A DNA stretch of 64,000 bases from Streptomyces sp. AM 4-1-1 (GTDB lineage: Bacteria; Actinomycetota; Actinomycetes; Streptomycetales; Streptomycetaceae), in the NCBI RefSeq assembly GCF_029167625.1, contig NZ_CP119145.1, forward strand, positions 1,550,001 to 1,614,000, written 5' to 3'. Positions 33,115-43,000 of this stretch are shown here, one piece after another. Every line of letters starts with the position of its first letter. Within the stretch, counting starts at the first letter, position 1. The translations under genes were made by a program, and so were the position numbers. The notes under the pieces were generated by a model. The model was given only the letters and a program-made list of their open reading frames with translations, did no database searches and was not told the origin of the DNA.

Positions 33115-34131
33115 GAGCTTGACGCGGGCGGCGATCGGGAGATGGTCGCTTCCCGTGGCGGGCAACGACCAGGACGACATCGGCTCGACGCCCTTCACCA
33201 GGATCTGGTCGATCCGCGCCATCGGGAACGACGCGGGCCAGCTGAAGCCGAAGCCGTTCCCGGCCGCACCCTGGGTGGAGCGCATCTGGGCGGTGACCGC
33301 GTTCAGCGCGCGGTCGTTCATCGTGCCGTTGAGGTCGCCGAGCAGGACCACCCTGGGCAGCGGCTCGTGGGCGATGGCCTCACCGAGCGCGTCGGCGCTC
33401 TTGTCACGCTGGTTGGCGGTGAACCCGGCGTTCAGCTTGACCCGTACGGACGGCAGATGGGCGACGTAGACGGCGACCTGGCCCTGCGGGGTGGTGACCG
33501 TGGCGCGCAACGCCCGGGTCCAGCCCAGCCTGATGTCCACGGGCGCGGCGCCGCTCAGCGGGTACTTGCTCCACAGTCCGACGGTGCCCTGCACCGAGTG
33601 GTGCGGATACCGGGCGGCGAGCGCCTTCTCGTACGCGGCCACCTGACCGCCCGGCAGTTCCTCCAGGGCGATCAGGTCCGCACCGGATTCCGCCACCTGC
33701 CGGGCCGTGCCCCCGGGGTCGGCGTTGTCCGCGTTGACGTTGTGCGTGGCGACGGTCAGCTCGCCGCCGGTCCCCGACTTGTCGGTGAGCAGCCCGCCGA
33801 AGACGTTGAACCAGATCACGACCGGCAGCAGCAGGGCGATCAGCGCGGTGGCGGAGCGGCGGACCAGGGCGAGGACCAGCAGGAGCGGTACGAAGACGGC
33901 GCACCAGGGCAGGAAGGTCTCGGAGAGGCTTCCCAGGTTCCCTATGGTGTTCGGGATCTGGGCGTGACAGACCATCACCAGGGTCAGCGCCACCGAGCAG
34001 GCCGCGAGGACGAGGCCGCGGCGCCAGATGCCCGGCGCCGTCCATCTGTCGCGCAGGCCCCGGAAGCGGGACCCGGTGCGCTGCCGGTCCGCACTGCCGT
34101 TCTCGGGGTCCGCCCTGTACGCCTGAACCAT
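33112..34131 (-). CDS. Membrane-anchored endonuclease/exonuclease/phosphatase-family protein
   Basis: 339 residues; GAGGA lies 8 nt before the ATG. The N-terminal 110 residues carry three membrane helices (about 37-55, 70-88, 92-112). The C-terminal EEP domain (about 125-339) shows the family residues: THNVNADN (Asn), LIALEELPGGQ (metal Glu), VAHLPSV, LLGDLNGTMND (D-x-N) and ATGSDHLPI (SDH). This is the arrangement of secreted, membrane-tethered EEP phosphodiesterases of Streptomyces. Substrates may be extracellular phospholipids or DNA; I cannot tell which. Confidence 0.88.
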   Translation of the reverse strand: MVQAYRADPENGSADRQRTGSRFRGLRDRWTAPGIWRRGLVLAACSVALTLVMVCHAQIPNTIGNLGSLSETFLPWCAVFVPLLLVLALVRRSATALIALLLPVVIWFNVFGGLLTDKSGTGGELTVATHNVNADNADPGGTARQVAESGADLIALEELPGGQVAAYEKALAARYPHHSVQGTVGLWSKYPLSGAAPVDIRLGWTRALRATVTTPQGQVAVYVAHLPSVRVKLNAGFTANQRDKSADALGEAIAHEPLPRVVLLGDLNGTMNDRALNAVTAQMRSTQGAAGNGFGFSWPASFPMARIDQILVKGVEPMSSWSLPATGSDHLPIAARVKL

Positions 34132-34322
34132 CGCGCTGTCCTCACTGCATTGCCGTACACATCACCGCGCTCACGACCCTAGGTGATGATCCAGGACTTT
34201 CCCGCCGCCGACGACGGCCGTACGTACTCAAGGACGGGGAGGGCGGGCCGACGGGTTCCGGCCATGGCGCGCCGGGGAGTGCTTGTGACAGAACGCTCAC
34301 ACTCGGGGCGGGCCCCTGGGCG

Positions 34323-35072
34323 TCAGCCGTGACCTGCGGTGGGACGCCGACGCGGCCGTGGCGCGAGCCCTTCGCCGAGCACCCGGATGATCCGGTCCAC
34401 CAGGTCGTCGGGCAGCGGGGCGTCGTGCCGGTGAACCGTCCGTACGAGCATGGGGCCCAGGAACAGATCGTCCATCAGCTCCACGTCGAGGTCGTCGCGG
34501 AGTTCACCGAGGGCGACCGCCCGCCGCACGGCCGCGCGGAACGCCGTGCGGCGCGGGGCGATCACCGTGCGGTGGTATTCGTCCCACAGCCTGGGGTGGC
34601 TCTTCATCTGCGCGAAGACGTTGTGCAGGAAGACCGAGGACCGCTGGGCGAGGCCGCGTCCGCGCAGCGACTCCATCAGGACCCGCAGATCGTCGAGTCC
34701 GGCGGTACCGGAGACGGTGGGTTCCGGCGGTTCGATGTCGCGCAGGACGTCGACGAAGAGTGCTTCCTTGTCGCTCCAGCGCCGGTAGATGGTGGCCTTG
34801 CCGACGCCCGCGGTGCGGGCGATGTGTTCGATGGAGAGCCCGGCGAGGGGTTCGCCGGACTCCAGCAGTTCGACGACGGCGTCCAGGATGGCCCGTTCGG
34901 CGGCGGCGCTGCGCGGACGGCCGCGCCGGGGTTCGTGGTCGGGCGCCGGGGGCCCGGACCGGTCCGGTGCGGCCGCGGCGGGTGCGTCCGCCGTACGGTC
35001 CCGGGGGGGCACCCCGTCCCGGCCCTCTGCCCGGTCCGGCGTGTCCGTCCGACCGCGACCATGTGTCCGCAC
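34323..35072 (-). CDS. TetR family repressor of the neighbouring MFS exporter
   Basis: 249 residues from GTG 35072, with a disordered basic and Pro-rich N-terminal tail (about 1-55) before the helix-turn-helix at 58-105 (AERAILDAVVELLESGEPLAGLSIEHIARTAGVGKATIYRRWSDKEALF). IYRRW is typical. A later start after the tail is possible. It lies 192 bp downstream of the DHA2 MFS gene in the same orientation, so it can be co-transcribed. The palindrome at 36927-36957 upstream of that MFS gene is its likely operator. Confidence 0.9.
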   Translation of the reverse strand: MRTHGRGRTDTPDRAEGRDGVPPRDRTADAPAAAAPDRSGPPAPDHEPRRGRPRSAAAERAILDAVVELLESGEPLAGLSIEHIARTAGVGKATIYRRWSDKEALFVDVLRDIEPPEPTVSGTAGLDDLRVLMESLRGRGLAQRSSVFLHNVFAQMKSHPRLWDEYHRTVIAPRRTAFRAAVRRAVALGELRDDLDVELMDDLFLGPMLVRTVHRHDAPLPDDLVDRIIRVLGEGLAPRPRRRPTAGHG

Positions 35073-35264
35073 CTGTATCCGCCTCTCACCACCCCGTACC
35101 GACTGCCGGAACCGATTCTCCCCGACGGCGCCGCGCGGCGGGTCGGGTACCGGTGGACCCGCTCGGTCACCCGGTGTTCCCGGCCGGCCCGTCGGGGGCG
35201 GCGGCCGTGTGGTGCGCGGACGGGGCGGGACCGGCGTCCCGGCCCGTCCCGCCGCCGGTCCTCG

Positions 35265-36908
35265 TCAGCCTCGCGCGCTCGCCGACTGCCGGTCGCTCTC
35301 GCCGGAACCCTCCGGCTCGCCGCTGCTGTCGTCCGGTCCGGTGGTCTCCCGCGTGGCGGACGGCCTGCCCGGCAGGAACAGTCCGACCACCAGCGCGCCG
35401 ATCAGCGCGACGACCGCCGAGCCGAGGGCCGCGACGTGCATGGCGCCGATGAACGCGTCGTGCGCGGCGCCGACCAGCGGGGCACCCCGCTCGGGGCCGA
35501 GCTTCGCCGCGACGGCGAGGGTCGCCTCGATCGACTCCCCCGCCGCGTCCCTCGCGGCGGCCGGGAGTCCGCCGAGGTGCTTCTCGATGTCCCCCCGGTA
35601 GACGGTCGACAGCACCGAACCGAGCACGGCGATGCCGAGCGCCGCGCCGACCTGCCGGAAGGTGTTGTTGATGGCCGAGCCGGAACCGGCCTTCTCGCGG
35701 GGCAGCGCCTGCATCACCGCGACGGTGACCGGCGGCATGATGTGCGCCATGCCCGTGCCCTGCACGAAGAAGACCAGGCACATCACCCAGACGGGGGTGT
35801 CCGCGTCGAACAGGGCGAAGGCCGCGAGACCGGCCGCGACCAGCAGCATCCCCACGGTGCACACCGCGCGGGCGCCGAACCGGTCGACGACCAGCCTGGC
35901 GCGCGGCGAGAAGACCATCTGGGACACGGCGAGCGGCAGGACCAGCAGTCCGGACTGGAGCGCGGTGTAGCCGCGCACGCTCTGCAGGTAGAAGGCGGAG
36001 AAGAAGGTCACGCCCATCAGCGCGAAGAAGACCAGCGCGATGGCGGCCACGGCGGCGGAGAACGCCGGCTTCCTGAAGTACGTGATGTCGATGGCCGGGT
36101 GGCTGCTGCGCTTCTCGTGCCAGACGAACGCCGCCAGGACGGCGAGCCCGCCGATGAGCGAGACCAGCACCGTGGTGTCGGTGAAGTCGGCCAGTTCGCC
36201 GCCCCGGATGATGCCGTACACCAGCAGGATCAGACCGACGATGGAGAGCAGCACACCGAGCGGGTCGAGCCGGCCGGGCTTCGGGTCCCGGGAGTCCGGC
36301 ACCAGGATGATCATCGCGACGAGCGCCACGACCACCACGGGGACGTTCACCAGGAAGATGGAGCCCCACCAGAAGTGTTCGAGCAGCAGTCCGCCGGTGA
36401 TCGGGCCGATGGCGATGCCGAGACCGACGCCGCCCGCCCAGATGCCGATGGCCTTGGGCTGCTCCTCGCGCTCGAAGACGTTCATGAGGACGGCGAGCGT
36501 GGCGGGCATCACGAAGGCCGCGCCGAAGCCCATCAGGGCGCGCCAGACGATGAGCTGGACGGGCGAGTCGGACATCGCGGCGAGCGCCGAGCCGAGGCCG
36601 AAGACGAGGATGCCGAAGAGGAGGACCTTCTTGCGGCCGATGCGGTCGCCGAGCAGGCCCGCGGTGAAGAGCAGACCGGCGAAGACGAGCGTGTAGGAGT
36701 TGATCGCCCACTCCAGCTCGCTCTGGGTGGCACCGATGCCGGTGGGCGCGGGGCTGGCGATCGTCTTGACCGCCACGTTCAGGATCGAGTTGTCCAGTAC
36801 CACGATGAGCAGGCTGAACATCAGAACGACGAGTATCGCCCAGCGGCGGCGGTGGACCGCCTCCGGGACGCGGGGCGCGGCGGCAGGAGCGCCGGACGGT
36901 ATGGGCAT
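35265..36908 (-). CDS. DHA2-type MFS exporter
   Basis: 547 residues and about 14 membrane helices. Group signatures: [13 protein letters not shown] in TM1, [15 protein letters not shown] (motif A after TM2), [20 protein letters not shown] (TM4) and [18 protein letters not shown] (motif C in TM5). Substrates cannot be predicted; antibiotics, dyes or a self-made siderophore are possible. The ATG is preceded by AGGCTCACCTCC, which doubles as a partial iron-box-like sequence. A 31-bp near-perfect palindrome overlaps the promoter region. Confidence 0.92.
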   Translation of the reverse strand: MPIPSGAPAAAPRVPEAVHRRRWAILVVLMFSLLIVVLDNSILNVAVKTIASPAPTGIGATQSELEWAINSYTLVFAGLLFTAGLLGDRIGRKKVLLFGILVFGLGSALAAMSDSPVQLIVWRALMGFGAAFVMPATLAVLMNVFEREEQPKAIGIWAGGVGLGIAIGPITGGLLLEHFWWGSIFLVNVPVVVVALVAMIILVPDSRDPKPGRLDPLGVLLSIVGLILLVYGIIRGGELADFTDTTVLVSLIGGLAVLAAFVWHEKRSSHPAIDITYFRKPAFSAAVAAIALVFFALMGVTFFSAFYLQSVRGYTALQSGLLVLPLAVSQMVFSPRARLVVDRFGARAVCTVGMLLVAAGLAAFALFDADTPVWVMCLVFFVQGTGMAHIMPPVTVAVMQALPREKAGSGSAINNTFRQVGAALGIAVLGSVLSTVYRGDIEKHLGGLPAAARDAAGESIEATLAVAAKLGPERGAPLVGAAHDAFIGAMHVAALGSAVVALIGALVVGLFLPGRPSATRETTGPDDSSGEPEGSGESDRQSASARG

Positions 36909-36927
36909 GGAGGTGAGCCTAACCCCT
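36909..36927 (-). promoter_or_regulatory. Partial iron-box-like sequence upstream of the MFS gene
   Basis: The minus strand reads TTAGGCTCACCT, which is identical to the second half of the DmdR/IdeR consensus TTAGGTTAGGCTCACCTAA; the first half does not match. About 14 of 19 positions agree by my count. It overlaps the ribosome site. It may be chance. Confidence 0.3.
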
Positions 36928-36957
36928 TTCCGATACGAGACCGTCTCGTATAGGAAA
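36927..36957. promoter_or_regulatory. 31-bp near-perfect palindrome, TetR operator for the MFS/TetR unit
   Basis: The core ATACGAGAC-C-GTCTCGTAT (36933-36951) is perfect. Arms extend to TTTCC/GGAAA, with one mismatched pair. AGACCGTCTCG-type cores are the commonest operators of TetR repressors beside DHA2 exporters. It lies 19 nt upstream of the MFS start codon. Confidence 0.85.
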
Positions 36958-37066
36958 GTCTTTACCCGTGCCGGCCCACTTCCCGACCACCCGGCGGGGA
37001 TGCGACGATGGGACTGATCCGGGGACGCCGTCAGGGCGCCTCGAGATGACGAAGGAGCCGTTGACC

Positions 37067-37999
37067 ATGACGCTCAACGCTGCGCCGAACCAGCCCGCTG
37101 CCGCATCCGGGCCTCCGTCGCGCACATCCAAGCAGTCCTCCGCACCGAACGGCGAACGGCCGTCCACCGACAGCAGCAAGGCGCTGTACGGAGGCAAGTC
37201 GACCCGTCGCCTCACCGTGCACGACATCACCGCCGCCACCGAGCGCGGCGAGAAGTGGCCGATGCTCACCGCGTACGACGCGATGACCGCGTCCGTCTTC
37301 GACGAGGCGGGCATCCCGGTCATGCTCGTCGGCGACTCGATGGGCAACTGTCACCTCGGTTACGAGACCACCGTGCCCGTCACGATGGACGAGATCGCCA
37401 TCCTCTCGGCGGCCGTCGTACGGGGCACCTCGCGCGCCCTGATCGTCGCCGACCTGCCCTTCGGGGCGTACCAGGAGAGTCCCGTCCAGGCACTGCGCAA
37501 CGCCACCCGGCTGATCAAGGAGTCGGGAGTCGGCGCGGTCAAGCTGGAGGGCGGCGAGCGCTCGCACGAGCAGATCCGGCTGCTGGTCGAGGCGGGCATC
37601 CCGGTGATGGCCCACATCGGCCTGACCCCGCAGTCCGTCAACGCGATGGGCTACCGGGTACAGGGCCGCGGCGAGGAGGCCGCCCAGCAGATGCTGCGGG
37701 ACGCCAAGGCGGTGCAGGACGCGGGCGCGTTCGCCGTCGTCCTGGAGCTCGTACCGGGCGAACTGGCCGCCGAGGTCACCCGTACTCTGCACATCCCGAC
37801 CGTCGGCATCGGCGCCGGTCCCCACACCGACGCGCAGGTCCTCGTCTACACCGACATGGTCGGGCTGACCGGCGGCAAGGTGCCGCGGTTCACCAAGCAG
37901 TACGCCGACCTGCGGCGGGTGCTGGGCGACGCGGCCCAGGCCTTCGCCGAGGAGGTCGTCGGCGGAACGTTCCCGCAGCCGGAGCACACCTTCCATTAG
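37067..37999 (+). CDS. panB: 3-methyl-2-oxobutanoate hydroxymethyltransferase
   Basis: 310 residues. It makes ketopantoate from 2-ketoisovalerate and methylene-THF, the first committed step of pantothenate and CoA synthesis. Motifs: [49 protein letters not shown] (metal Asp), [30 protein letters not shown] and [19 protein letters not shown] (here [19 protein letters not shown]). The N-terminal 45 residues are a disordered Ala/Pro/Ser tail, common in Streptomyces. AAGGAG 9 nt upstream selects the ATG at 37067 rather than the one at 37046. Confidence 0.97.
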   Translation: MTLNAAPNQPAAASGPPSRTSKQSSAPNGERPSTDSSKALYGGKSTRRLTVHDITAATERGEKWPMLTAYDAMTASVFDEAGIPVMLVGDSMGNCHLGYETTVPVTMDEIAILSAAVVRGTSRALIVADLPFGAYQESPVQALRNATRLIKESGVGAVKLEGGERSHEQIRLLVEAGIPVMAHIGLTPQSVNAMGYRVQGRGEEAAQQMLRDAKAVQDAGAFAVVLELVPGELAAEVTRTLHIPTVGIGAGPHTDAQVLVYTDMVGLTGGKVPRFTKQYADLRRVLGDAAQAFAEEVVGGTFPQPEHTFH

Positions 38000-38105
38000 G
38001 CGTGTCGTCGCACCGTCGTCCGGCGGACGGCGGTGCGACGGCACGGCTCCGGCACATCGAGTCCTGGACCACTGCCCGCAGGAACGACAGCCCGTCGACA
38101 TCCCC

Positions 38106-38187
38106 CATCGGCGGGCTGTCGGCGTGCTGTCGGCGATATGTCGGTGAGCCGGTCGGCTCCGACGCCGGATGTCGGTGGTCTGTCGGT
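38106..38187 (+). promoter_or_regulatory. 11-bp phased TGTCGG(C/T) repeats upstream of the ABC exporter
   Basis: TGTCGGC or TGTCGGT starts at 38117, 38128 and 38139 (exactly 11 bp apart, with a 5/7 match CATCGGC at 38106 in the same phase), and again at 38170 and 38181 (11 bp apart). Heptamer direct repeats at one helical turn are the known binding pattern of SARP activators. A SARP-type gene lies at 40075-43950. Binding is inferred; I see no good -10 after the repeats. Confidence 0.6.
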
Positions 38188-38200
38188 GGCGACTGGTCCC

Positions 38201-39223
38201 ATGGTGGACATGACGCGAATCGACAAGAACCCCGGACGCGGCGCCAACGCCGTCGAGGTACGGGGGCTGGTCAAGCACTACGGCGCCACCAAGGCACTGG
38301 ACGGCGTGGACCTCGACGTACGCGAGGGCACCGTCCTCGGTGTGCTCGGTCCCAACGGTGCCGGCAAGACCACCCTCGTACGCTGCCTCTCCACCCTGAT
38401 CCTTCCCGACGCGGGACGGGCCACGGTGGCGGGCTACGACGTGGTGAAGCAACCCCGGCAGCTGCGCCGCACGATCGGTCTCACCGGCCAGTACGCCTCG
38501 GTCGACGAGAAGCTGTCCGGCTGGGAGAACCTGTACATGATCGGGCGGCTGCTCGACCTGCCCCGCAGGACCGCCCGGTCCCGGGCCGACGAGCTGCTGG
38601 AGCGGTTCTCGCTCACCGAGGCCGCCAAGCGCCCGGCGATGGACTACTCGGGCGGTATGCGGCGCCGGCTCGACCTGGCCGCCTCGATGATCGGCCGGCC
38701 CGCCGTCCTCTACCTGGACGAGCCGACGACCGGCCTCGACCCCCGGACCCGCAACGAGGTCTGGGACGAGGTGCAGAAGATGGTCGCGGAGGGCGCGACC
38801 GTACTGCTGACCACCCAGTACATGGAGGAGGCCGAACAGCTCGCGACCGAGCTGACGGTCATCGACAAGGGCCGGATCATCGCCAGCGGCGGGGTCGACG
38901 AGCTCAAGGCGAAGGTCGGCGGTCGCACCCTGCACGTCCGGCCGTCGGACCCCGCCCAGCTGCCCGCCATGGCGCGGGCGCTGGCCGAGGCCGGGCTCGA
39001 CGGGACCGCGGGGTCGCACACCGTCCCCGACGAGGGACTGCTGTACGTACCGATCCTCAGCGACGAGCAGTTGACCGCCGTCATCGGACTGTTCGCCGCC
39101 CGTGGCTTCTCGCTCGCCCACGTGGCCACCGCGCTGCCCAGCCTGGACGAGGTGTTCCTGGCCGTGACCGGTGAACCGGCCACGCCCCCGACCGACACGA
39201 TCCTGAAGGAGGCCGCGGCATGA
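38201..39223 (+). CDS. ABC exporter ATPase, DrrA type
   Basis: 340 residues from the ATG at 38201; 38210 is an alternative and neither has a strong ribosome site. The nucleotide-binding domain is at about 15-240: LGPNGAGKTTLVRCL (Walker A), Q-loop TGQYASVDEKLSGWENL, signature MDYSGGMRRRLDLAASMIGRPAVLYLDEPTTGLDPRTR (Walker B and D-loop). The C-terminal region has the DrrA-family pattern (HVATALPSLDEVFLAVTGEPA). It pairs with the permease at 39220 through an ATGA overlap. Transporters of this type export daunorubicin-like drugs, lipids or polyketides; the substrate is unknown here. Confidence 0.93.
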   Translation: MVDMTRIDKNPGRGANAVEVRGLVKHYGATKALDGVDLDVREGTVLGVLGPNGAGKTTLVRCLSTLILPDAGRATVAGYDVVKQPRQLRRTIGLTGQYASVDEKLSGWENLYMIGRLLDLPRRTARSRADELLERFSLTEAAKRPAMDYSGGMRRRLDLAASMIGRPAVLYLDEPTTGLDPRTRNEVWDEVQKMVAEGATVLLTTQYMEEAEQLATELTVIDKGRIIASGGVDELKAKVGGRTLHVRPSDPAQLPAMARALAEAGLDGTAGSHTVPDEGLLYVPILSDEQLTAVIGLFAARGFSLAHVATALPSLDEVFLAVTGEPATPPTDTILKEAAA

Positions 39224-40068
39224 GCACGGCCACGCTCACCCCCACACCCACCGACTCCGCGGTGGCTCCGCCCCTGACCGACGACGCCCGGATCGGGCTG
39301 CGCGGCAATCTACGGCACATCGGGGCCCTGGTCCGGCGCAATCTGCTCCAGATCAAGAAGGACCCGGAGTCGATGTTCGACGCGCTGCTGATGCCGATCA
39401 TCTTCACGCTGCTGTTCGTGTACGTCTTCGGCGGCTCCGTCGGCGCGAGCCTCGGCGGCGGCCGGCAGGAGTACATCAACTACGTGATCCCCGGGCTGAT
39501 GGCCATGATGGGCATGAACATCGCCACGGCGGTGGGCACGGGTGTCAACGACGACTTCCGCAAGGGAGTCATGGACCGTTTCCGTACGATGCCGATCGCC
39601 CGCTCCTCGGTACTCATCGCGAAGATCGTGGTCGAGCTGGGCCGGATGATGGTCGCCACGGCGATCCTGCTCGGCATGGGCTTCATGCTCGGCATGGAGC
39701 TCAAGACCTCGGTGTTCGGGCTGCTGGAGGCGGTCGCGCTGTCGGCGGTGTTCGGCGCCGCCATCATGTGGATCTTCATCCTGCTGGGGCTGTCCCTCAA
39801 GACGGCCCAGGCGGTTCAGGGAATGGGGTTCCTGGTGCTGATGCCGCTCCAGTTCGGCTCCTCGATCTTCGCGCCCCCGACGACGATGCCGGGCTGGCTC
39901 AAGACCTTCACCGACTACAACCCACTGTCCAACCTCGCCGACGCGGCGCGCGGGCTGATGCTCGGCGGCCCGGTCGCCCACTCGGTGTGGCTGACCCTGG
40001 CCTGGGCCGTCGGCATCACGGCGGTGACCGCGCCCCTCGCCGTCGGCAAGTTCCGCAAGAAGGCCTGA
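39220..40068 (+). CDS. ABC-2 type permease, DrrB type
   Basis: 282 residues with six membrane helices (about 50-70, 85-110, 130-155, 165-190, 195-215, 250-270). Family patterns: NLLQIKKDPESMFDALLMPIIFTLLFVYVFGG, NYVIPGLMAMMGMN, RTMPIARSSVLIAKI, FGSSIFAPPTTMPGWLKTFTDYNPLSNLADAARGLMLG (the DrrB C-terminal signature). The start overlaps the ATPase stop, so the two are made together. It is convergent with the SARP gene; only 6 bp separate the stop codons. Confidence 0.94.
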   Translation: MSTATLTPTPTDSAVAPPLTDDARIGLRGNLRHIGALVRRNLLQIKKDPESMFDALLMPIIFTLLFVYVFGGSVGASLGGGRQEYINYVIPGLMAMMGMNIATAVGTGVNDDFRKGVMDRFRTMPIARSSVLIAKIVVELGRMMVATAILLGMGFMLGMELKTSVFGLLEAVALSAVFGAAIMWIFILLGLSLKTAQAVQGMGFLVLMPLQFGSSIFAPPTTMPGWLKTFTDYNPLSNLADAARGLMLGGPVAHSVWLTLAWAVGITAVTAPLAVGKFRKKA

Positions 40069-40074
40069 CCCCGG

Positions 40075-43000
40075 TCAGTCCTCGTACGCGTCGGCCAGGG
40101 CGGCGGCCTCGTCCAGGGTGAGCCCGTCGCCCTCGGCGTAGGCCGTGTCGTAGGCGGCGGAGCCCAGGCGGGAGCGGATCAGCTCCTCAGCCATGACCCG
40201 GTTCTTGCGCTCCGCCGCCGCCTCCACATAGCCGTCGGGCCGGAGGCCGTCGCGGGCGCCGAGCAGCCGGGCCGCGACGGTGCTGCCGTGTTCACCGCTG
40301 TGACCGGCGAGGGCCCAGGCCACCGTGACCAGGTGGACCAGCGACATCTCGGGCGCCACCATCCGCGACAGCGGCTGCCGGGACTGCCGGAGCGCCTGAC
40401 GGGAGCCGGCCAGGGCATCGGCGTAGCGGCCTTCGAGGTTGTCCAGCCAGGCGAGGGCGCCCACCACGAACCCCTCGAATATCGCCAGGGTCGGTGTGGT
40501 GAACTCGGCGCGCAGCAGTTGGAGTTGTTCGCGGGCCTCCTCGACGTGGCCGCCCCGGCCGAGCCACAGGGCGAGGAAGAGCCGGGCGATCGGCATCGCC
40601 TCGTGCCCGGCGTCGGGGCCCGCCGCGATCACCTCGCGCAGAATCCGCTCGCCCTCCTCGCCCCGGCCGGTCTCGGTGAGCACCGCCGCGTAGCGGGAGC
40701 GCAACAACGCGACCTGGGACTGGGCACCCAGCTGCTCGGCGTAGCCGATGGCGGCCAAAAAGTCGGCGGCCGCGCCGTCGTAGTCGCCGCGCCGCTCGTT
40801 GGCCTCGCCGCGGGAGGAGAGCGATTCGGCGGCTCCCCAGACGTCGCCGAGCCGGACGAAGATCTCCAGGCTCTCGTCGGCGTCCGCACGCGCCTCGCCC
40901 GCCCACTCCGGGCGGTTGGCCATCACATTGGCCCTGGTCTGGAGCGCGGCGGCCAGCTCCCATGCGTAGCCCAGCTCCCGGCAGGCCCGGACGGTCGCGT
41001 CGAGGAGTTCGCGCAGTTCGTCGACCTCCCCGGTGAGCAGCACGGCGAAGAACCACAGGGAGCCGGGGGTGCGGCAGGTCTGCGGCTGCCCCGGCTCGTA
41101 CGTATCGGCGATGATCCGCAGCCTGGCCAGGTTCTCGTCCCTGGTCCAGTCGTCGTTGGCGTGGTCCAGGCTGACGGCCTGGATCAGCCGTACCCCGCGC
41201 CGTGCCTCTTCGAGCTGTTCGGGCACCATGGGCGGCGGCGCGGCGGTGCACCGCTCGTCGAGCCAGGGCGCGCGTCTGCCCGGCGGGGCGAACGGGTCGG
41301 GGCCCAGCTCCCCCACGGCGGCCGACCACTGCCGGGCGTCGGTGCGCAGATCGCGCATCTGCCAGTACCAGGCGAGCGAGAGGACGAGGACGAGCGCTTC
41401 CTGTTCGTCACGGGCGGCGACGGCGTGGCGCAGCGCGGTGCGCAGGTTCTCGTACTCCCGCTGGAACCGGTCGAGCGCGGTCCGCTGTCCGCCGCCCCGC
41501 AGCTCGGGGTCGGTGGTGCGGGCCAGCTCCCGGTAGTGGACCAGGTGCCGCCGCTCGACGGCGGCCCGCTCCCCGGCCTCTTCGAGGCGTTCGGCGGCGT
41601 ACTCGCCGACGGTCTCCAGCAGCCGGTAGCGCATCTCGCCGTCGGTGAGGGGCGCGGCGATCACCAGGGACTTGTCGACGAGGGAGCCGAGCAGCGCGGC
41701 GACGTCCCGTGGGCCGACGGTGGTGGGACTCGGCCGGGGCACGGCGGCTGCCGCGGAGGCCGGGTACCCGGCGGGCGATCCGCCGGAGGGCGGCGCGGGG
41801 TGGTTCGGCGGGGCGGCCGGGGTGTCGGCGCAGACCTCTTCGGCGGCGGCGAGCGCGCAGCCGCCCGCGAAGACGGACAGCCGGCGCAGCACGGTGCGTT
41901 CGGCCTCGTCGAGGAGGTCCCAGGACCAGTCGACGACCGCGCGCAGGGTCTGCTGGCGGGGCAGTACGGTACGGCTTCCGCTGGTCAGCAGGCGGAACCT
42001 GTCGTCCAGCCGTTCCGCGATCTGCCGGGGGCCGAGCATCCGCAGCCGGGCCGCGGCCAGTTCGATGGCGAGCGGCAGGCCGTCGAGGCGGTGGCAGATC
42101 TCGGCGGACGCGGCGGCCGTGTCCGGGTCCGCGTCGATCCGGAAGCCCGGGTTGGCGGCCGCTCCCCGGTCGGCGAGCAGCCGCAGCGCCACCGGGTCGG
42201 GCAGCGGGTTGACCGGGCGGACGAACTCGCCCGGTACGCCCAGGGGTTCGCGGCTGGTGGCCAGGATGGTGAGTCCGGGGCAGTGACCGAGGAGATGGTC
42301 GACCAGCTCGGCCGCGGCGGCGATGACGTGCTCGCAGTTGTCCAGGAGCAGCAGCATCCGGCGCCGGGCGCAGTATTCGGCGAGGCGCCGGAGCGGGTCA
42401 CCCGCGTGCGGTTCGGCGGCTCTCAGCTCCTCGGCCCCGGCGGCGCGCAGCACGGTCTCGCGGGCGCCGAGGGCGGTCAGTACGGCCTCGGGCACGTTCT
42501 TCGGGTCGTCGACGGGGGCGAGTTCGGCCATCCAGACGCCGTCCGGCCAGTCGGTGGCGACGGTTTCGGCGACCTCCTGCGAGAGCCGGGTCTTGCCGGC
42601 CCCGCCGGGCCCCAGCAGGGTGACCAGCCGGGCGCGGGTGAGGTCGTTCCCCAGGGTCCGGATGTCCGCCTCCCGGCCGACGAAGCTGGTGAGCCTGGCC
42701 CGCAGGTTTCCCCGGGGCGGGACGGGGGCGGCGGACGCGGGACCGGCGGACGCGAGGGCGGGGGCAGCCGGTGCGGAGGGGACGCCGGGGGCGGGGGCGG
42801 CCTGCGAGGGTGGAACGGCGGGGGCGGGGGCGGGGGCGGCCGGCGAGATCCGGGAACGCGCGCCGCCGGGCCGGGCGGCCCGCCCCGGGCTGTGCGCGGG
42901 AGCGTCGTGCGGGGCCCGGGTACCACCGGGCCGGTCGTCCGGGGGGTGCGCACCGGGGGCGGGTGTCCGCGCGTCCACCGCGTCCGGTACGGGCGCGTCC

